Positions 23,359 to 34,835 of a DNA stretch of 64,000 nt are shown in pieces. The position numbers and the translations under genes were made by a program. The notes beneath the pieces are model-generated. The model had not been told where the DNA came from. It worked only from the letters and a program-made list of their open reading frames with translations, and searched no databases. The stretch spans positions 88,469,313 through 88,533,312 of the forward strand of contig NC_135722.1 of the NCBI RefSeq assembly GCF_964656455.1. Direction: 5' to 3'. Source of the stretch: Halichoerus grypus (Eukaryota; Chordata; Mammalia; Carnivora; Phocidae). Positions within the stretch are counted from its first letter, which is position 1, and every line of letters begins with the position of its first letter.

Positions 23359-23808
23359 TGAAGTGAATATTTGTGTGTCCAAAATTCATGTTTAAGCCCT
23401 AATTCAGTGTGATGGTATTTGAGAGGGGCCATTGGGAAGTAATTAGGTTTAGATAAGGTCACGAGGCAGAAGCCCCCGTATTAGTGCCCTTACAAGAAGA
23501 AGAAGGAGAGAGCAGAGTGTTCTCTTTCTCTCTCTCCTTCTCTCTCTATCTCTCCCTGTCTCTCTGTCTCTGTCTCTCCTCCTCCTCCTTCCCTTCTTTC
23601 CCGCTCTCCATCCCTCCCTCGCTTCCTCTGTCTCTGTCTCCCCTTTAGATGCAGCAAGGAGACTGCCATCTGTAAGCCAGGAAGACAGCTCTCACCAGAC
23701 ACCTTAGTCTTGGATTTCCAGCCCCCAGAACTGTGAGAAGGAAATATCTGTTGTTTAAGCCACTTTCTCTATGGTATTTTGTTACAGCAGCCAGAGCTGA
23801 CGGAGACA
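23359..23808 (+). mobile_element. MLT1-type (MaLR) solo LTR
   Basis: The order of phrases matches the mammalian MLT1A-like LTR. It runs GTGAATATTTGTGTGTCC, AAAATTCATGTTTAAGCCC, GTGTGATGGTATTTGAGAGG, GTTTAGATAAGGTCACGAGG, ATTAGTGCCCTTACAAG, GACTGCCATCTGTAAGCCAG, CTCACCAGACACC, CCCCCAGAACTGTGAG, TGTTGTTTAAGCCACTTTC, and TATGGTATTTTGTTACAGC, ending GACGGAGACA. A TC-rich low-complexity expansion (about 23518-23642) sits in the middle. No internal retroviral region is next to it, so it is a solo LTR relic with no gene. Confidence 0.9.
23518..23642. repeat. Pyrimidine-rich (TC/TCTG/TCC)n tract
   Basis: CT-only or nearly CT-only units inside the MLT1 LTR, preceded by an AAGAAGAAGAAGGAG purine patch at 23496-23510. 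The two could pair with each other as an imperfect inverted repeat. Confidence 0.9.
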
Positions 23809-23859
23809 ATTCCCTTATTGGATTCTCACGATCAATCACCTTACTGAGATGATGGAATA

Positions 23860-25455
23860 GGTAGGTACTACTATTCCAGTTTTACACCTGAGAAAATTAA
23901 GTCAGAGCTTTATTTGCTGAGAAACGTACAAGTGCCTGCAAGTGTCTGCAAATGCTGCCCCTGACCTCAGTAGTCTACTTCCCTCCCAGTTCAAGTGTAC
24001 AGCCCGAGTGCGTGATGAATTCTATATTATCTGAGCTGCCCTAATGGGACTTTACACTGCTTTTGCTACATTCTTTCCAGGTAACCACAAGTATGCACTC
24101 AGCCTCAGAACTTTCCTTCTGTATGCAAATACCTTGTTGCTGGTTTCAAGTGGAATTTATCGGGGCACTAACTTGTGAGATGAATTGGACTAAAGATCTG
24201 GGACCGAAAATTCAATTGAACTTTTTACTCACGATTCTCTAGTTTTCATAAATGTGAGAAGAGCCCTTTTCAGGCTCAGAAATTTCAGCTCCAGGCATCT
24301 TCTCTCAGTCTCTGCTGCTCATAAAATGTAAAGTTTTCTCTAGCCCTCCACCTTGGTTACTTTCTCTGCTCAGAAACCCCTGCCAACTGGCCTTTTCAAA
24401 GCTTACAGCAGGAGAGCTCGACACTGGACAGAAGCAACATGGATGTGCAGATTTCCCTAAGCATTCTTCATGGCTGCCTCTGGGGTTTGGTCAAGTGGCC
24501 TCTTTGGATGGATATCTGGAGACATCTTTGAGACCAAAACCTTGGGATCTGATACCTCTCCTGCCTATATGTATCTATACTTGGCCCTGACAAAATATAT
24601 AGAGTTGTTGGTTAAGGCTTCATTAGAGAAGTCAGTTAAAGTGTCTGTGAAATTCTCAGTATCTTGATCCTGATGGATATGAGAGAGAGAAGGAGAGAAG
24701 GCAAGAAGCACAGTGCTAAATGGAACTTCCTGTCTGGAGGAAGGTCAAGCACATCAGGAGAGCTTGAGAGAGTTGCTTTTGCTCCCCATCTTGTCCTCCT
24801 TCAGACTCTCCCAGAAAACTAATGATGGGCTCCCCCACTCAATGTGGCTGAGACAAGACAGCATGCACGTCATCATCCTGTCATTCCTCTCTTCCCACCG
24901 TTTTATCTCTTTCCCCACAAAACACTTTGAATTTAGTTGTGGGTATGACCCTTGACCCCAAACACTGAGCCAGAACCCATTTAATCCTCCATGTTCTCTT
25001 TGAGGAATCGACATAGCCAAGAGAATCCAATGACAGATACTTTCTGGTCTGAGCTTAATTCCCTGGTAATTCATCTCCTCTGCTTTGACAGTGTCTTTGG
25101 GGAAGTGTCCCTCTTAACCAACAGAGACATTGAGACTAAGTGAACAAATTGCATGTCATCCCCAAAAGGTTCCTCAGCCTGGGGGAGTTAGTAAAACTCA
25201 GCTTTGCAAACACCCACACATCTTTCACACCACATATTAAAACTCTGGCGTATTTGACTCATCTACTTCTCTCTTCTTCAGATATAGATAAAGTGAATGC
25301 CTGGCAGTTAGCTGTGTGGGAAGGGTTTGGTCGAGGCTAGGAGAATATATAACAGATTGTGCAAGTGATAAGAAATGAGCATATGACAGGACTAGAATGG
25401 GGGACACTGAAAATTTGGACTGTGTATGGTCATTGAGTCATTGGTGGAACGCGTG
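23860..25455. other. Mostly unique sequence, no gene seen
   Basis: A short MIR-like piece (GGTAGGTACTACTATTCCAG) lies at 23860-23905. The remainder shows no repeat family. Frames at 24470-24667, 24713-24955 and 24754-25074 overlap on both strands with no recognisable domain. Confidence 0.5.
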
Positions 25456-25461
25456 CATGAG

Positions 25462-25494
25462 CGCACACACAGACACACACACACACACACACAC
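25462..25494. repeat. (AC)n microsatellite
   Basis: GCGCACACACAGACACAC followed by a pure AC run of about 20 bp. Confidence 0.95.
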
Positions 25495-25499
25495 TGGAA

Positions 25500-25790
25500 G
25501 TCTTAAGAGCCAGGCTTTGCACTTATATTTTCTTTTGCAATACCTTTCCATCATTTTTTCAGTTTTTCCCACAACTTCATATTATACTGTAGAGTTACTT
25601 GCATTAATAGCATTAAAACTAGACTTCAGGAGACCAAATAGTACTATTTAAGGCACACTCGTAAGGGGTTTGCCTTCAGGAAATTTGACTAGCCCCAAAC
25701 ACCTACAAATCAGCTATCCTTAGTGTGTCTTAAATTCCACAACTAGAAATCCATTTCTTTGATTTCACAAACCTTGATATTCTAGCGATA
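25500..25790. other. Unique sequence, no gene seen
   Basis: No supported exon or repeat. Confidence 0.5.
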
Positions 25791-25794
25791 GTGG

Positions 25795-25945
25795 GGAACT
25801 TAATGAAGTGTTCAGGCCTCAGAGTTAGAATAGTCTGGATTCAGATCCTTACCGATCAGATGATATTAACCTTCATTTGTAAAATGGGGACAATGAAATA
25901 GTATTCACCTCTAAGGTTATTCTGAGCTTCACCTATGGTGCGTAC
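25795..25945 (+). mobile_element. MIR relic, partial
   Basis: CAGAGTTAGAATAGTCTGGA, TTCAGATCCTTACCGATC, TTCATTTGTAAAATGGGGAC, and TAGTATTCACCTCTAAGG followed by TTATTCTGAGC follow sense MIR order. The central core is partly deleted and the 3' tail is missing. Confidence 0.85.
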
Positions 25946-25949
25946 TGGT

Positions 25950-26425
25950 AAGTTCCCAAAGCCATGTTCATAAAAGTCTTACCATGCTAGACTTGACCCA
26001 CTCGGGTGATAGACTCATACTGCCTCCTGAGACTGCCAGGTAATTTTTCAAAAGTTGTAATTGTTAGAAATTCCTGCCTAAATTGGAGCTTACTCTGCAT
26101 CCCTCTAACTTCCATTTGTGCATTTCAGTGAGAACCCCTAAAGCTAAAGAATACAAGCCAGGGCAGCTCTTCCAGGATTCAAAGGAATTTGTATTGACCT
26201 CACTCTTTGCTCTCCTTTGTTCTCTTCCTTGTTCCCAGTAAGACACATTTGGGGTGCCCTCGCTATGTTGGCTGTTCTGCTTGTATATGTGCTGTCTCTT
26301 AAAGTCCCTCTTAAATTTTCTAGGTCCGAAAAACCCATAGCACTCACTAAGCACCTTGAATTTAGGCATTTTTTCTTAATTGAAAGAGAATAAATGTTAA
26401 TTAATAAATACCCATTTATCCATCA
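25950..26425. other. Unique sequence, no gene seen
   Basis: A 101-codon minus-strand frame (26064-26369) shows no known motif. No repeat was recognised. Confidence 0.5.
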
Positions 26426-26429
26426 CCAA

Positions 26430-27535
26430 AATGGAATAACTGTTCATTTCCTTCCATATTTTCTCCAGACTTGTTTAAAGGCAAAAGAACCACACAGATA
26501 AAGTTGAAGTCTCTACGATCTTCTCATTAATTGCATTCCCTTCCTTTCCAGAGCTAGCCAGTAGGAAGAATTTGACATGCATTTAATTCCATATATTTAC
26601 TATATATGTAATAAATATCATGTATATATTAACAAAGTTATATAATTCCTTTGTGGCATTATTTAAATTAAATACAGTATATGTCAAGTTTCCTAACATG
26701 CTTTTTCACTTAATATTATATTATACCTATATAGGCTATTCCTTTTTAACTGAAGTATATTATAAGAATACACTGCTATCAGCCCATCATCCTTCTCTCT
26801 CCCTTTCTCTCTCCACTGCTGATTGATGTTTGGACTACTCACATTTTCTTTTGCTGCAACAATGTTGTATTGGATACCCTTGCATATTGTTATACATTTC
26901 TCTTTGTAAGTGTGCACAGTTTTTCTAGGGCAAACACACACGTGTGCATACACACATATGTGCACATATATATACACTCCTAGCTTGGATGCTAGGTCAT
27001 AGAACATGTAATTTTGGGAATATTGTCATTGTTCTTTGTGATGGCTCCACTAAGTTATACTGGAAACAGTATTAAATAAGAAGTCTTACTTCCCCATATG
27101 CTTGGCCAGACATTGCTATTTTTCCCAGATTGGTAAATTTTAAATCGTATTTCACTTTTTTAATTTCCCTGATTACTTGCATAGTTGAGTATGTTTTCAT
27201 ATGTGTTTTGAAAATTCAGTTTTTATTTTTTATAAATAGCACGTGAAAATACTTTGCCCATTTTTCTACTGGGTTCTTTGCTATTTTTCCTTATTGATTT
27301 ATATTTCTCTTTGTATCCGGATATAGAATTAAATATGCTGAGCATATCTGTTCTCAGGGGCCTTCTACTTTTGTTTACATACCTTTAGTCATGCAGAAGT
27401 TTTAAGTGCAAAGTGGTCAGTTTTCCCAGGCTTTTCGTTTATCGTTTTGACTTTGTATGTCTGGTTTAGTAAATCTTTTACAACTCTGAAATCTTAAAGA
27501 TATATACTTACTTTTTCCCAATAGCTCCACAGTTT
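26430..27535 (-). mobile_element. Old L1M/HAL1-like LINE, antisense
   Basis: Phrases typical of antisense L1 ORF2 and flanks appear in order: TTCACTTAATATTATATTAT, TTTTGCTGCAACAATGTTG, TGGATGCTAGGTCATAGAAC, AATTTCCCTGATTACTTGC, and CTTTGCCCATTTTTCTACTGGG followed by TTATTGATTTATATTTCTC. The 27370-27480 part (CATGCAGAAGTTTTAAG) fits the next segment. The reading frame is destroyed. An ACACACGTGTGCATAC and ATATATATAC low-complexity patch sits at 26930-26975. Confidence 0.7.
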
Positions 27536-27718
27536 ATTTTTTTATTTTTACATTTTTTTACATTTAAGTTTTAATTTATTTTATTTATAATATGAACTAA
27601 GGCTCTCTACCTATCAATCAATTATTTATACATAAAACATATTATATGTTTCAGGTATGTAATATACACTACATATATGCAAAACCAGCTCCTCCAGTTT
27701 AGTTTAACAGTACTGTCT

Positions 27719-27910
27719 TTTTTTTTTTTAAAGATTTTATTTATTTATTTGAGAGAGAGAGAGAGAGCAGAGCAGGGGGAGGGTGGAGGGAGAGGGAGAA
27801 GCAGGCTCCCAGCCGAGCAGGGAGCCCGATTCAGGGCTCGATCCCAGGACCCCAGGACCATGACCTGAGCCGAAGGCAGCCGCTTAACTGACTGAGCCAC
27901 CCAGGCGCCC
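27719..27910 (-). mobile_element. CAN SINE, full length, antisense
   Basis: T-tract and TTAAAGATTTTATTTATTTA tail, (GA)n, GGAGAAGCAGGCTCCCAGCC, GAGCCCGATTCAGGGCTCGA, GACCATGACCTGAGCCGAAG, and head GAGCCACCCAGGCGCCC. A perfect 11-bp target-site duplication, CAGTACTGTCT, lies at 27708-27718 and 27911-27921. Confidence 0.97.
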
Positions 27911-27934
27911 CAGTACTGTCTGTTTTTAAGCAGG

Positions 27935-28008
27935 TTTCGTGCCCTGAGATCAAGACCTGAGCTGAGATCAAGAGTTGGACATAATGGACTGAGCCACCCA
28001 GGCGCCCT
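27935..28008 (-). mobile_element. CAN SINE head fragment (older subtype), antisense
   Basis: TGCCCTGAGATCAAGACCTG, AGCTGAGATCAAGAGTTGG, and GACTGAGCCACCCAGGCGCCC correspond to the B box and head of an older CAN SINE subtype. The tail half is absent. The full-length SINE at 27719-27910 lies just upstream, so this older fragment may have been its landing site. Confidence 0.85.
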
Positions 28009-28009
28009 T

Positions 28010-28785
28010 ACTGTTTTTATTTCATTAAAAATTTCCTCCCTATCCTTAAAAAAAAAAAAAAAAAGAATCCTAAAGATGTCAATATCATTTTCCATTTTCC
28101 CATTCCTTTCCTTATTTTCTAAAGGGAATTTCTGCCTGAAGAGGTTTATTTTGTTGGCTGTCTTTTCCAAGGGATTGTCTTCACGTACTCTGGAATTTTT
28201 ATTTGCAAACTCATCTTGTGCAGGAAATGCTTCCCTTCTCTCTCTCCCTCTGTGTACTTATTTTCCCTTTTTGACCCATCCAGCCCCTCTCACGCTCCCA
28301 GCAGGGCAGAACTAGGGCTTTCATCTGTCTCCTATTCTGCCTTTTGACAACAGCGGGAAGCAGTTACTGGGCCAGCTGACCGAGGCTCCAATGACACAGT
28401 TGTGTGTCTGCTGTGCTCCTGGGCACGGGCCAGTGCTGCACTGAGCTCCCTGCCAATGAAACTGGGTTTTGTCTCATTCACTGCACAAGATCCCACAAGA
28501 GTTCAGCTTACTTCTACACATTTTAGTTTCTTTCTGGCCCACAGTGAGATTTGTCTCATTTTTGAAAATAGCTTTATGTGTGCTTTTTTTTCATTTAGAA
28601 TATAGTTTAAAATATTAATTTTTCAGAGGGGAGTGTATGCTCTGACCACAAATTTGATACGGTGTAACTGCTCTGGGTGAAATAGAAACTAAATCTGATT
28701 AGATAATCACAGTGAATGAAGGAGTGAATAAAGAAAAAACATCAGATTTCCTTTTCTGGTATAGACGTCTGGAATAGACCAGAAC
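28010..28785. other. Unique sequence with an A18 run, no gene seen
   Basis: An A-run lies at 28047-28064. The 28100-28600 part has frames of 79 and 67 codons without motifs. No repeat family was recognised. Confidence 0.5.
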
Positions 28786-28786
28786 G

Positions 28787-28890
28787 GTGGTCCCCAATCT
28801 GTTGTATCAGAATGATCTGGAACTTTAGATTTTTTTTCCCTCAATTTTCCAGGTAATTGTTATGCTCAGTGAGGTTTGGGAACCACAGAT
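28787..28890 (+). mobile_element. MER5-like hAT DNA transposon relic
   Basis: Inverted-repeat-like ends GGTGGTCCCCAATC and TTTGGGAACCACAG enclose about 100 bp with ATCAGAATGATCTGGAAC inside, the arrangement of small non-autonomous hAT-Charlie elements. Strand is assigned by that internal phrase. Confidence 0.7.
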
Positions 28891-28894
28891 CTAA

Positions 28895-29268
28895 AGGAAT
28901 GTGCTCTAGGCAAAAGAGTCAGAAAACATGATATTCAGTTCCATCTCTTTTTCTTAACATTCATCTTAACTTGATTGAACTGAGGTCTCTCTGCGTTTTG
29001 ATTCCCCCAATGTAAGTGAAAAGGTTGTGTTGTACACTGAGAACATTTTACATTTTAAATATATTTAATTCTAGTACTAAAATCAAATTATTTTAGTAAC
29101 TTGGCACCCACATCCCACTCTTGACCTGGATTGAGAATGTGGTCAATTAAAACCCATAGACCTTTCCCATATGTTGCCATCAAGCCAACATCCCTCTAGT
29201 TGCAATTAACTTTTATACCTAAGTAAAGGACTCTACATTTTTCTGGCTTAAATTTATTTTAATATTTG
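28895..29268. other. Unique sequence, no gene seen
   Basis: No supported exon or repeat. Confidence 0.5.
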
Positions 29269-29270
29269 TG

Positions 29271-29919
29271 AACATTTTTTTATTGAAACATTATGCAAAA
29301 AGATAAACATATCTTAAGTATACAGCTTGATAATTATTTACCAACCATATCTGTGCATCCAGCACCTAGGTTAAAGAACAGAATATTTCCAGCAACCCAG
29401 AAGCCCCTCTTTATGTCCTTTTCCAGTAAATACCCATATCCCCTTGGATAATTTATATTATGACTTTTAGCAGATTAATTTTGCTCTTTCTTTGGACCTT
29501 ATACATGGAATCACAAATATGTTAAGGCATCTTTTGTTCAATATTGTGTTTATGACATTCATACATATTGCATGGAGTTATATAGATCATTAATTCTCAG
29601 TGCTGCATAGTATTCCATGGTATAAAACATGCCTTAGTTTATTTATCCACTCTAGTGTTGGTGGGCATCTGGATGATTTCCAAGTTGCTATTATGAACAA
29701 TGCTACTATGAAAATTCTAGGACATGTCTTTTGGTGACCATATGTTTACATTTTTCTTTGGTATATAGCTAACAGTGATATGGCTGAATAATAGGTTATG
29801 TGTATGTTTAGTTTCGATAGATACAACTGCACAATTTTCCAATGTGGTTGTACTAATCTTCCACCAGGAGTATATGAGTGGTCTTGTTGCTTTACCTCCT
29901 TGTCAAACTTGGTATTGTC
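29271..29919 (-). mobile_element. L1ME-class LINE 3' region, antisense
   Basis: Strong sequential match to reverse-complement L1ME: TTTTTATTGAAACATTATGC, AAGTATACAGCTTGATAATT, TCCAGCACCTAGGTTAAAG, AGAAGCCCCTCTTTATG, CTGCATAGTATTCCATGG, TGATTTCCAAGTTGCTATTA, CTAACAGTGATATGGCTG, CAATGTGGTTGTACTAATC, and AACTTGGTATTGTCC. It is a decayed fragment without an intact frame. Confidence 0.93.
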
Positions 29920-29924
29920 CAAGT

Positions 29925-32310
29925 CCAATTTGGTAAAGTCCAAAATTTCCTGTGCAAAAATTTGTGAAAATAATTTAGTCTTTCAACATTGTATAACTTT
30001 CTTATTTTAGTTTGTATACACTTACTTCTATAAAGTTTTTTTTTTCCTTTTTAGCAATAAGATTAAAGTAAGTTTTTGACCAGTGTTTGATTTACAAGAA
30101 ATGTTATTGTATGGAGTTTTTGCCACTATCCACTGCATTTTGTACTGATAACTTCTAGTGTGGTTGACTTTTTTAATGTGTCAATTGTGAGAATTTTTAC
30201 TTTACTAGTCAATTACGACTCTTGACTCAATTTTTTACTTGTAACAACAGAATCAACATGCCTTGGTGATTAAGTTTGACTTTTGCTTTTCTAAATCTTC
30301 ATGAAATGGCCCTATGTCTAAAAATTATTTTCTGTTCTTTAGAAATATGTGTTCCTGTGGTTGAGCAACCCCTGATGTCTGAAGTTCAGGTAGAAAACAG
30401 ACTGGAGTGATAAGAAATCTGAAGTGAAGACTGGCTCTGAGAATAGCCATTTCTGGGAGCAGTTATGACACACCTTCTAAGTGGTGATGAGTGATCTCTA
30501 GGTTTTCAGTAAAACCTGGGCAGTAGCCACAGCTAATTCTCAGTTGTGCCAAGGACAATTCAGAAGGAGCAACCAAGCAGAAACCAGAATTCTTTCAAGC
30601 CACAGTGGAGGTGTCAGTAGGTATCACCTGAGAAAGGGGGTTGTCCGCAGCAGCCACAGTGACCAGATGCAGAAGCCCAACTGAAAGAAAGGGAAACCCC
30701 TGTTGTACAATACACAGGAGGAAATACTCTGGAAGGAAGCTCAGAGCCAGCTCAGGGAAGATTCACAATGGTGTGCGAGGTTGGTAGGGAGGTAGATGTC
30801 ACAAACTGAGCCTAAGAACAAAGTGTGCACTGAAGGGAAAGGAAGAGCATGGCTTTGGCCAGAGCAGAAGCACATTGACAGAAGGGGTAGGAGAGGGGGT
30901 GGGACGTGCCAGTTGGCTCTGAGCTGGGTGACTGTGTAGCCCTAGCTGCAGAGTACGATCTTGCTCCTTCCTGCGAGCACATTAGCAGGAAGAAGGCAGT
31001 GGAAGTGGTGAAAGTGACACTGTGAAAGAAATATGGTACATTTCCTTTAGCATCAGTTTCACTCAAAAATTTTTTTGAGGGGAAGGATGGGTGCTTTATC
31101 TCGTAAGGAATCTAAAATATTATCTGTATCTAAAAGCACACAAAAATGAATGATAGTATACACTGCAAAGTTAGCATGCATTTTAAATCTAAAATGAGAG
31201 AAACCAAAGATGTATGGGATGCAACTGGGGTGAGGGTTTCCTGTACCCACTATTTGAGATACTTGGAAGGAAATGTTTAAGAATCATTAATAAGGTTAAT
31301 GAAACTCTGAAGAATTTTGAATATGAAGAATTATTATGAGAGAAATGCTTTAGAAATATCAATATGAAGATTCTCGGCAGTGTGGATTTTAAGGGCAGTG
31401 TTAAAAGAAAAAAAAAAACTTACGAGGAATGAATTGCAATGTTCTGTGTCCAGATAATCAATAGCTTGGTAGCCAGAGGAATAGGGAGGTGACGAAGCCA
31501 CAAATTCAATAGACATTTACAAAGGAAAAGTCATTATGATGACTTGGTGAACTAACAAAAGATGAGGGAGGTAAAAACAAATGTAAAACAGAAGATTCCA
31601 AGTCTTCAAATTTGGACAACCAAGAAAATGATGGCACCTTTGACATCTACAAGGGAAACAGGGAATCATGTTGTTTGTTACTTTTTGCTGTGGTTTTCCT
31701 TGTGAATGTCAAGTGTTGGAGAGGGTAGAAACTCCTTTCTCCATTCAGCTCCCCCAGTGGCATCATCTTCTAGGCCAAGTCAATCCCGTTTCCTCTTAAA
31801 TGTGTGTGCTGAATCCTGAAGTAGAAATACTCTGAATTCCACTTGCAGCTAAGGGCTTACTTGAGCATAGGAGAGGTTAAGTCTCTTGACTTAGGGTTTC
31901 TTTGTGGCAATTTGAAAAGAATCAGAGATGAGCATCTCCTTGAGCTCAGGGGGCATTTCTCAGGGAAACATCCAGAGTCAGATTCCTGCACTGAATAGCC
32001 TTTGCATGGCTTCCCATGACCTACTGATATCTGAAGAATTTTCAAATATTAAGGGAATGACTTCTTGTTTATAATCAAAGAGAATGCAAGACTTGAGGGG
32101 TTTATTACTAAGGCCTGAGGGATAAGCCTCTAAATTCTTCACTTTGGATAAAGTTGCTCTCCCTAGAACCTCCCAGCCCTGTTGGTTCTTCTGAGCCACG
32201 TGTTTCCTCAATAAGCTTCTGGGACAGAGAAAGAAGGATCTCTCTCCATATCAATGCTCCTAAAAAATGGAGGCCACATAGCAGGTTCTGTATTTCTATG
32301 ATTTGTAGAA
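29925..32310. other. Mostly unique sequence, no gene seen
   Basis: 2.4 kb with no confident repeat or exon. 30340-31060 is more G-rich and purine-rich, which may mark an unrecognised old repeat. Frames of 76-84 codons on the minus strand (30812-31066, 32108-32338) show no known domain. Confidence 0.5.
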
Positions 32311-32315
32311 ACAAC

Positions 32316-32370
32316 ACTTCATTCATTTGTTCGTTCATTCATTAATTCAGTCATTCATTCATTCATCGTT
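32316..32370. repeat. (TTCA)n imperfect repeat
   Basis: CATTCATTTGTTCGTTCATT and following TCATTCATTCATTCATCG units. This may be the remnant tail of an antisense L2. Confidence 0.85.
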
Positions 32371-32374
32371 TAAA

Positions 32375-32985
32375 GAAAAGCACTTATTAATTATGGAGCC
32401 TCGGCATGGCATTGTTCTTTATGTTGTGAAAAAAAAAAATGAAACCACAGCCAACCATAGCACATTGTGTCTTTCCTCAAGGAGAGAGTATAAAAGAGGG
32501 AAAAAAGATGAATGGTATTACATTCCAAGTCAATGGCCCAATATTACCACATGAATTCTACCACATGATGTTCAAGAGTATGGAGAAAATATGAATGTGC
32601 AGGTGCAAACATACACCTTATTTACCATGGATATAATAAAGACGTGGAGGCAAAGCTACTGAGTATGATGGCTCAAGTGGAGTCCACGGCACTCACGTTG
32701 AGAAGAGGTGAGAAATAAGAATTAGGACAAAAAAAGGTAGATGGAGGCTACATTGCAGAGTGCTTTGAATGCAGGGTGAATCTTTTCTCTTCTCTGATGA
32801 GCATGTATCATTCCAAGAAACTGGCTTCTTCTGTTAATGGACAAAGTTCTGAGGGCCAGATGGTTTCTACTGTCCTGCCCAAAGTAATTATTCTTTGGCC
32901 ATATGATGAAAGCAGAATTTATGATTCATCTGGGGAATTGGACAGGAAACCAGAAGTACGACATCAGTGCAATCCAGCGAGAGAT
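32375..32985. other. Unique sequence, no gene seen
   Basis: No supported exon or repeat; an 86-codon frame (32776-33036) has no motif and runs into a MIR. Confidence 0.5.
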
Positions 32986-32989
32986 GATA

Positions 32990-33400
32990 ATTTTTATACA
33001 TATAAGCTGGTCAACTTTTGTAACAGCCCTTCATAATAAACAGGGGATATATTATTGTTTGATTTTATAGATGAATACGTTGAGGGTCATAGAGGTTAAA
33101 TGACTTATTAAAAGTTACACATCAAGGGACACCTGGGTGGCTCAGTTGGTTAAGTGGCTGCCTTCGGCTCAGGTCATGATCCCAGGGTCCTGGGATCGAG
33201 TCCCACACCGGGATCCTTGCTCAGCGGGAAGTCTGCTTTTCCCTCTGCCTGCCACTCTCCCTGATTGTGCTCTCTCTCTCTGACAAATAAATAAATAAAA
33301 TCTTAAAAAAAAATAAATAAAAGTTACACATCAAGTAAAAACACAAGCCTTTACTGAGACCCAAGTTGTGTGTCTTTGTCATAACAAATCCATCCTGTTC
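32990..33400 (-). mobile_element. MIR relic, antisense, split by a SINE
   Basis: Left part: CAGCCCTTCATAATAAACAG, ATTTTATAGATGAATACG, and AGAGGTTAAATGACTTATTA. Right part (33336-33400): AACACAAGCCTTTACTGAGA then CCAAGTTGTGTGTCTTTG. The two halves read continuously once the CAN SINE at 33127-33318 is ignored. Confidence 0.78.
33127..33318 (+). mobile_element. CAN SINE, full length, inside a MIR
   Basis: Head ACACCTGGGTGGCTCAGTTGG, core CTTCGGCTCAGGTCATGATC, GGGATCGAGTCCCACACCGG, TC-rich segment, and tail AATAAATAAATAAAATCTT. A perfect 17-bp target-site duplication, AAAAGTTACACATCAAG, lies at 33110-33126 and 33319-33335. Confidence 0.98.
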
Positions 33401-33404
33401 CAAA

Positions 33405-34395
33405 AATCCACCAATCAGATATACTCTAAAATATTCTGTGAAATGTAAAATTTATTTTAATAACAGGGTAGCCCTAATTTTGATTCACAAAGGCAGGGTG
33501 AGAGGATAGGATTATGAAAGATCCCTTTGCAGAAACTTTTAAAAAGGAGAGGAAACATCTACTGACTTTTTGAGTAGCATGTCTTAAACAATCCTGTACA
33601 TTTCAGTGTCTTGAGATGAGGAGACATTCCTCGAAGCCTAGTGAAAATATAGCCAAACTCAGGGCTAATTTTATTCCCTTCTAGTAAGTGAGTTCTCTCT
33701 GGAGTCTTAAGAAGACCAAAGTGTCTCTGAATTGCTTCTTCCAAGGCTTCTTGATTCTAAGATTTAAAAGAAATCCTTCTACTCTTCCTCTTCCTGCCCT
33801 ACACTGTGCCAACCACTAGGAATATGCCGATGTAATTCCAGGGCCCATATTCCTCGGTGACAGGGATGCCTTTTGATACTGAGGCAGAAGAGAATTCTAC
33901 TCACTTCACAGCGGCATTGGACTAAAGGATAGGGACATAACTACTTCGCTCCTGGGACGTGGGTGCCCACAATGTTGTGTTTAAAATGTGTATGGCTTAT
34001 TGCCATCTGATTAGTAGCTCTGCATGTCTACAAAAGTCGGGTTTGTTCCCTAATCTGCCTCTAGTAGCAAAGTCACTTTGGTAACACTTCACCACTATGC
34101 TTGATTTTAATGTGGAAGACTGAATTCTGGGTATGTTAAGATGGTATTAATTATGTCAATGTGATCTCACTAAGTTTAACGATGCTGTTTAAAAAAACAT
34201 TTTTTTTTGTTTTGTTTTTTAAGCCAATCTACATACTAAATTGCTTCCAGGTAATTTTTTATTTCCTAAAGTGTAGTGAGGTTATCTGGGAGATTGGGTG
34301 CATTTTTTGGACATCTGAATTCAGCAGCATTGGGCAACTACCACCGTATAGTCATAGGTTAAGGGATTGGGGTTGGTTTTGTTTTTTCACTCCTC
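33405..34395. other. Unique sequence, no gene seen
   Basis: No supported exon or repeat. Confidence 0.5.
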
Positions 34396-34399
34396 AGAA

Positions 34400-34428
34400 T
34401 GAAATGAATGAATGAATGAATGAATGAA
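34400..34428. repeat. (GAAT)n microsatellite
   Basis: Six GAAT/TGAA units, followed by an inverted echo (TTTCATTC) that could fold back on them. Confidence 0.93.
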
Positions 34429-34429
34429 A

Positions 34430-34605
34430 TTTCATTCCTCAGAGCAGAAATGACAGGATTTTGTTGTGGAGAGTAACAGTGTACAGCAGCAGAACTTAAA
34501 TATTTGGTCTTGATTCAGAAGCCTTACAGATGGCTAGACAAAAGAAAGAACATGAAGACAAAAAGCTTCATTTAATGCTTCATAGATAGCATTTTTATTT
34601 ATAGC
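34430..34605. other. Unique sequence, no gene seen
   Basis: No supported exon or repeat. Confidence 0.5.
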
Positions 34606-34620
34606 ACTAATGTACATTTT

Positions 34621-34819
34621 TTTTAATTTTTTTATTGTTATGTTAATCCCCATACATTACATCATTAGTTTTAGATATAGTGTTCCATGATTCATTGTTT
34701 GTGCATAACACCCAGTGCTCCATGCAGAACGTGCCCTCCTCAATACCCATCACCAGGCTAACCCATCCTCCCACCCCCCTCCCCTCTAGAACACTCAGTT
34801 TGTTTTTCAGAGTCCATCG
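34621..34819 (-). mobile_element. 5'-truncated carnivoran L1 3' end, antisense
   Basis: Same L1 3' UTR as at 3145-3312 but about 30 bp longer at the 5' side (it includes CTCAGTTTGTTTTTCAGAG). A perfect 15-bp target-site duplication, ACTAATGTACATTTT, lies at 34606-34620 and 34820-34834, and the poly-A side abuts the first copy. This shows a single target-primed insertion. No coding part is present. A 68-codon minus-strand frame here is L1-derived noise. Confidence 0.97.
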
Positions 34820-34835
34820 ACTAATGTACATTTTG

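Noticed and set aside
23359..23808. Possible endogenous retrovirus with coding regions next to the LTRs
   Set aside because: Both MLT1 copies (here and at 60933-61361) and the LTR at 35650-36073 are solo LTRs; no internal gag- or pol-like sequence was seen beside them.
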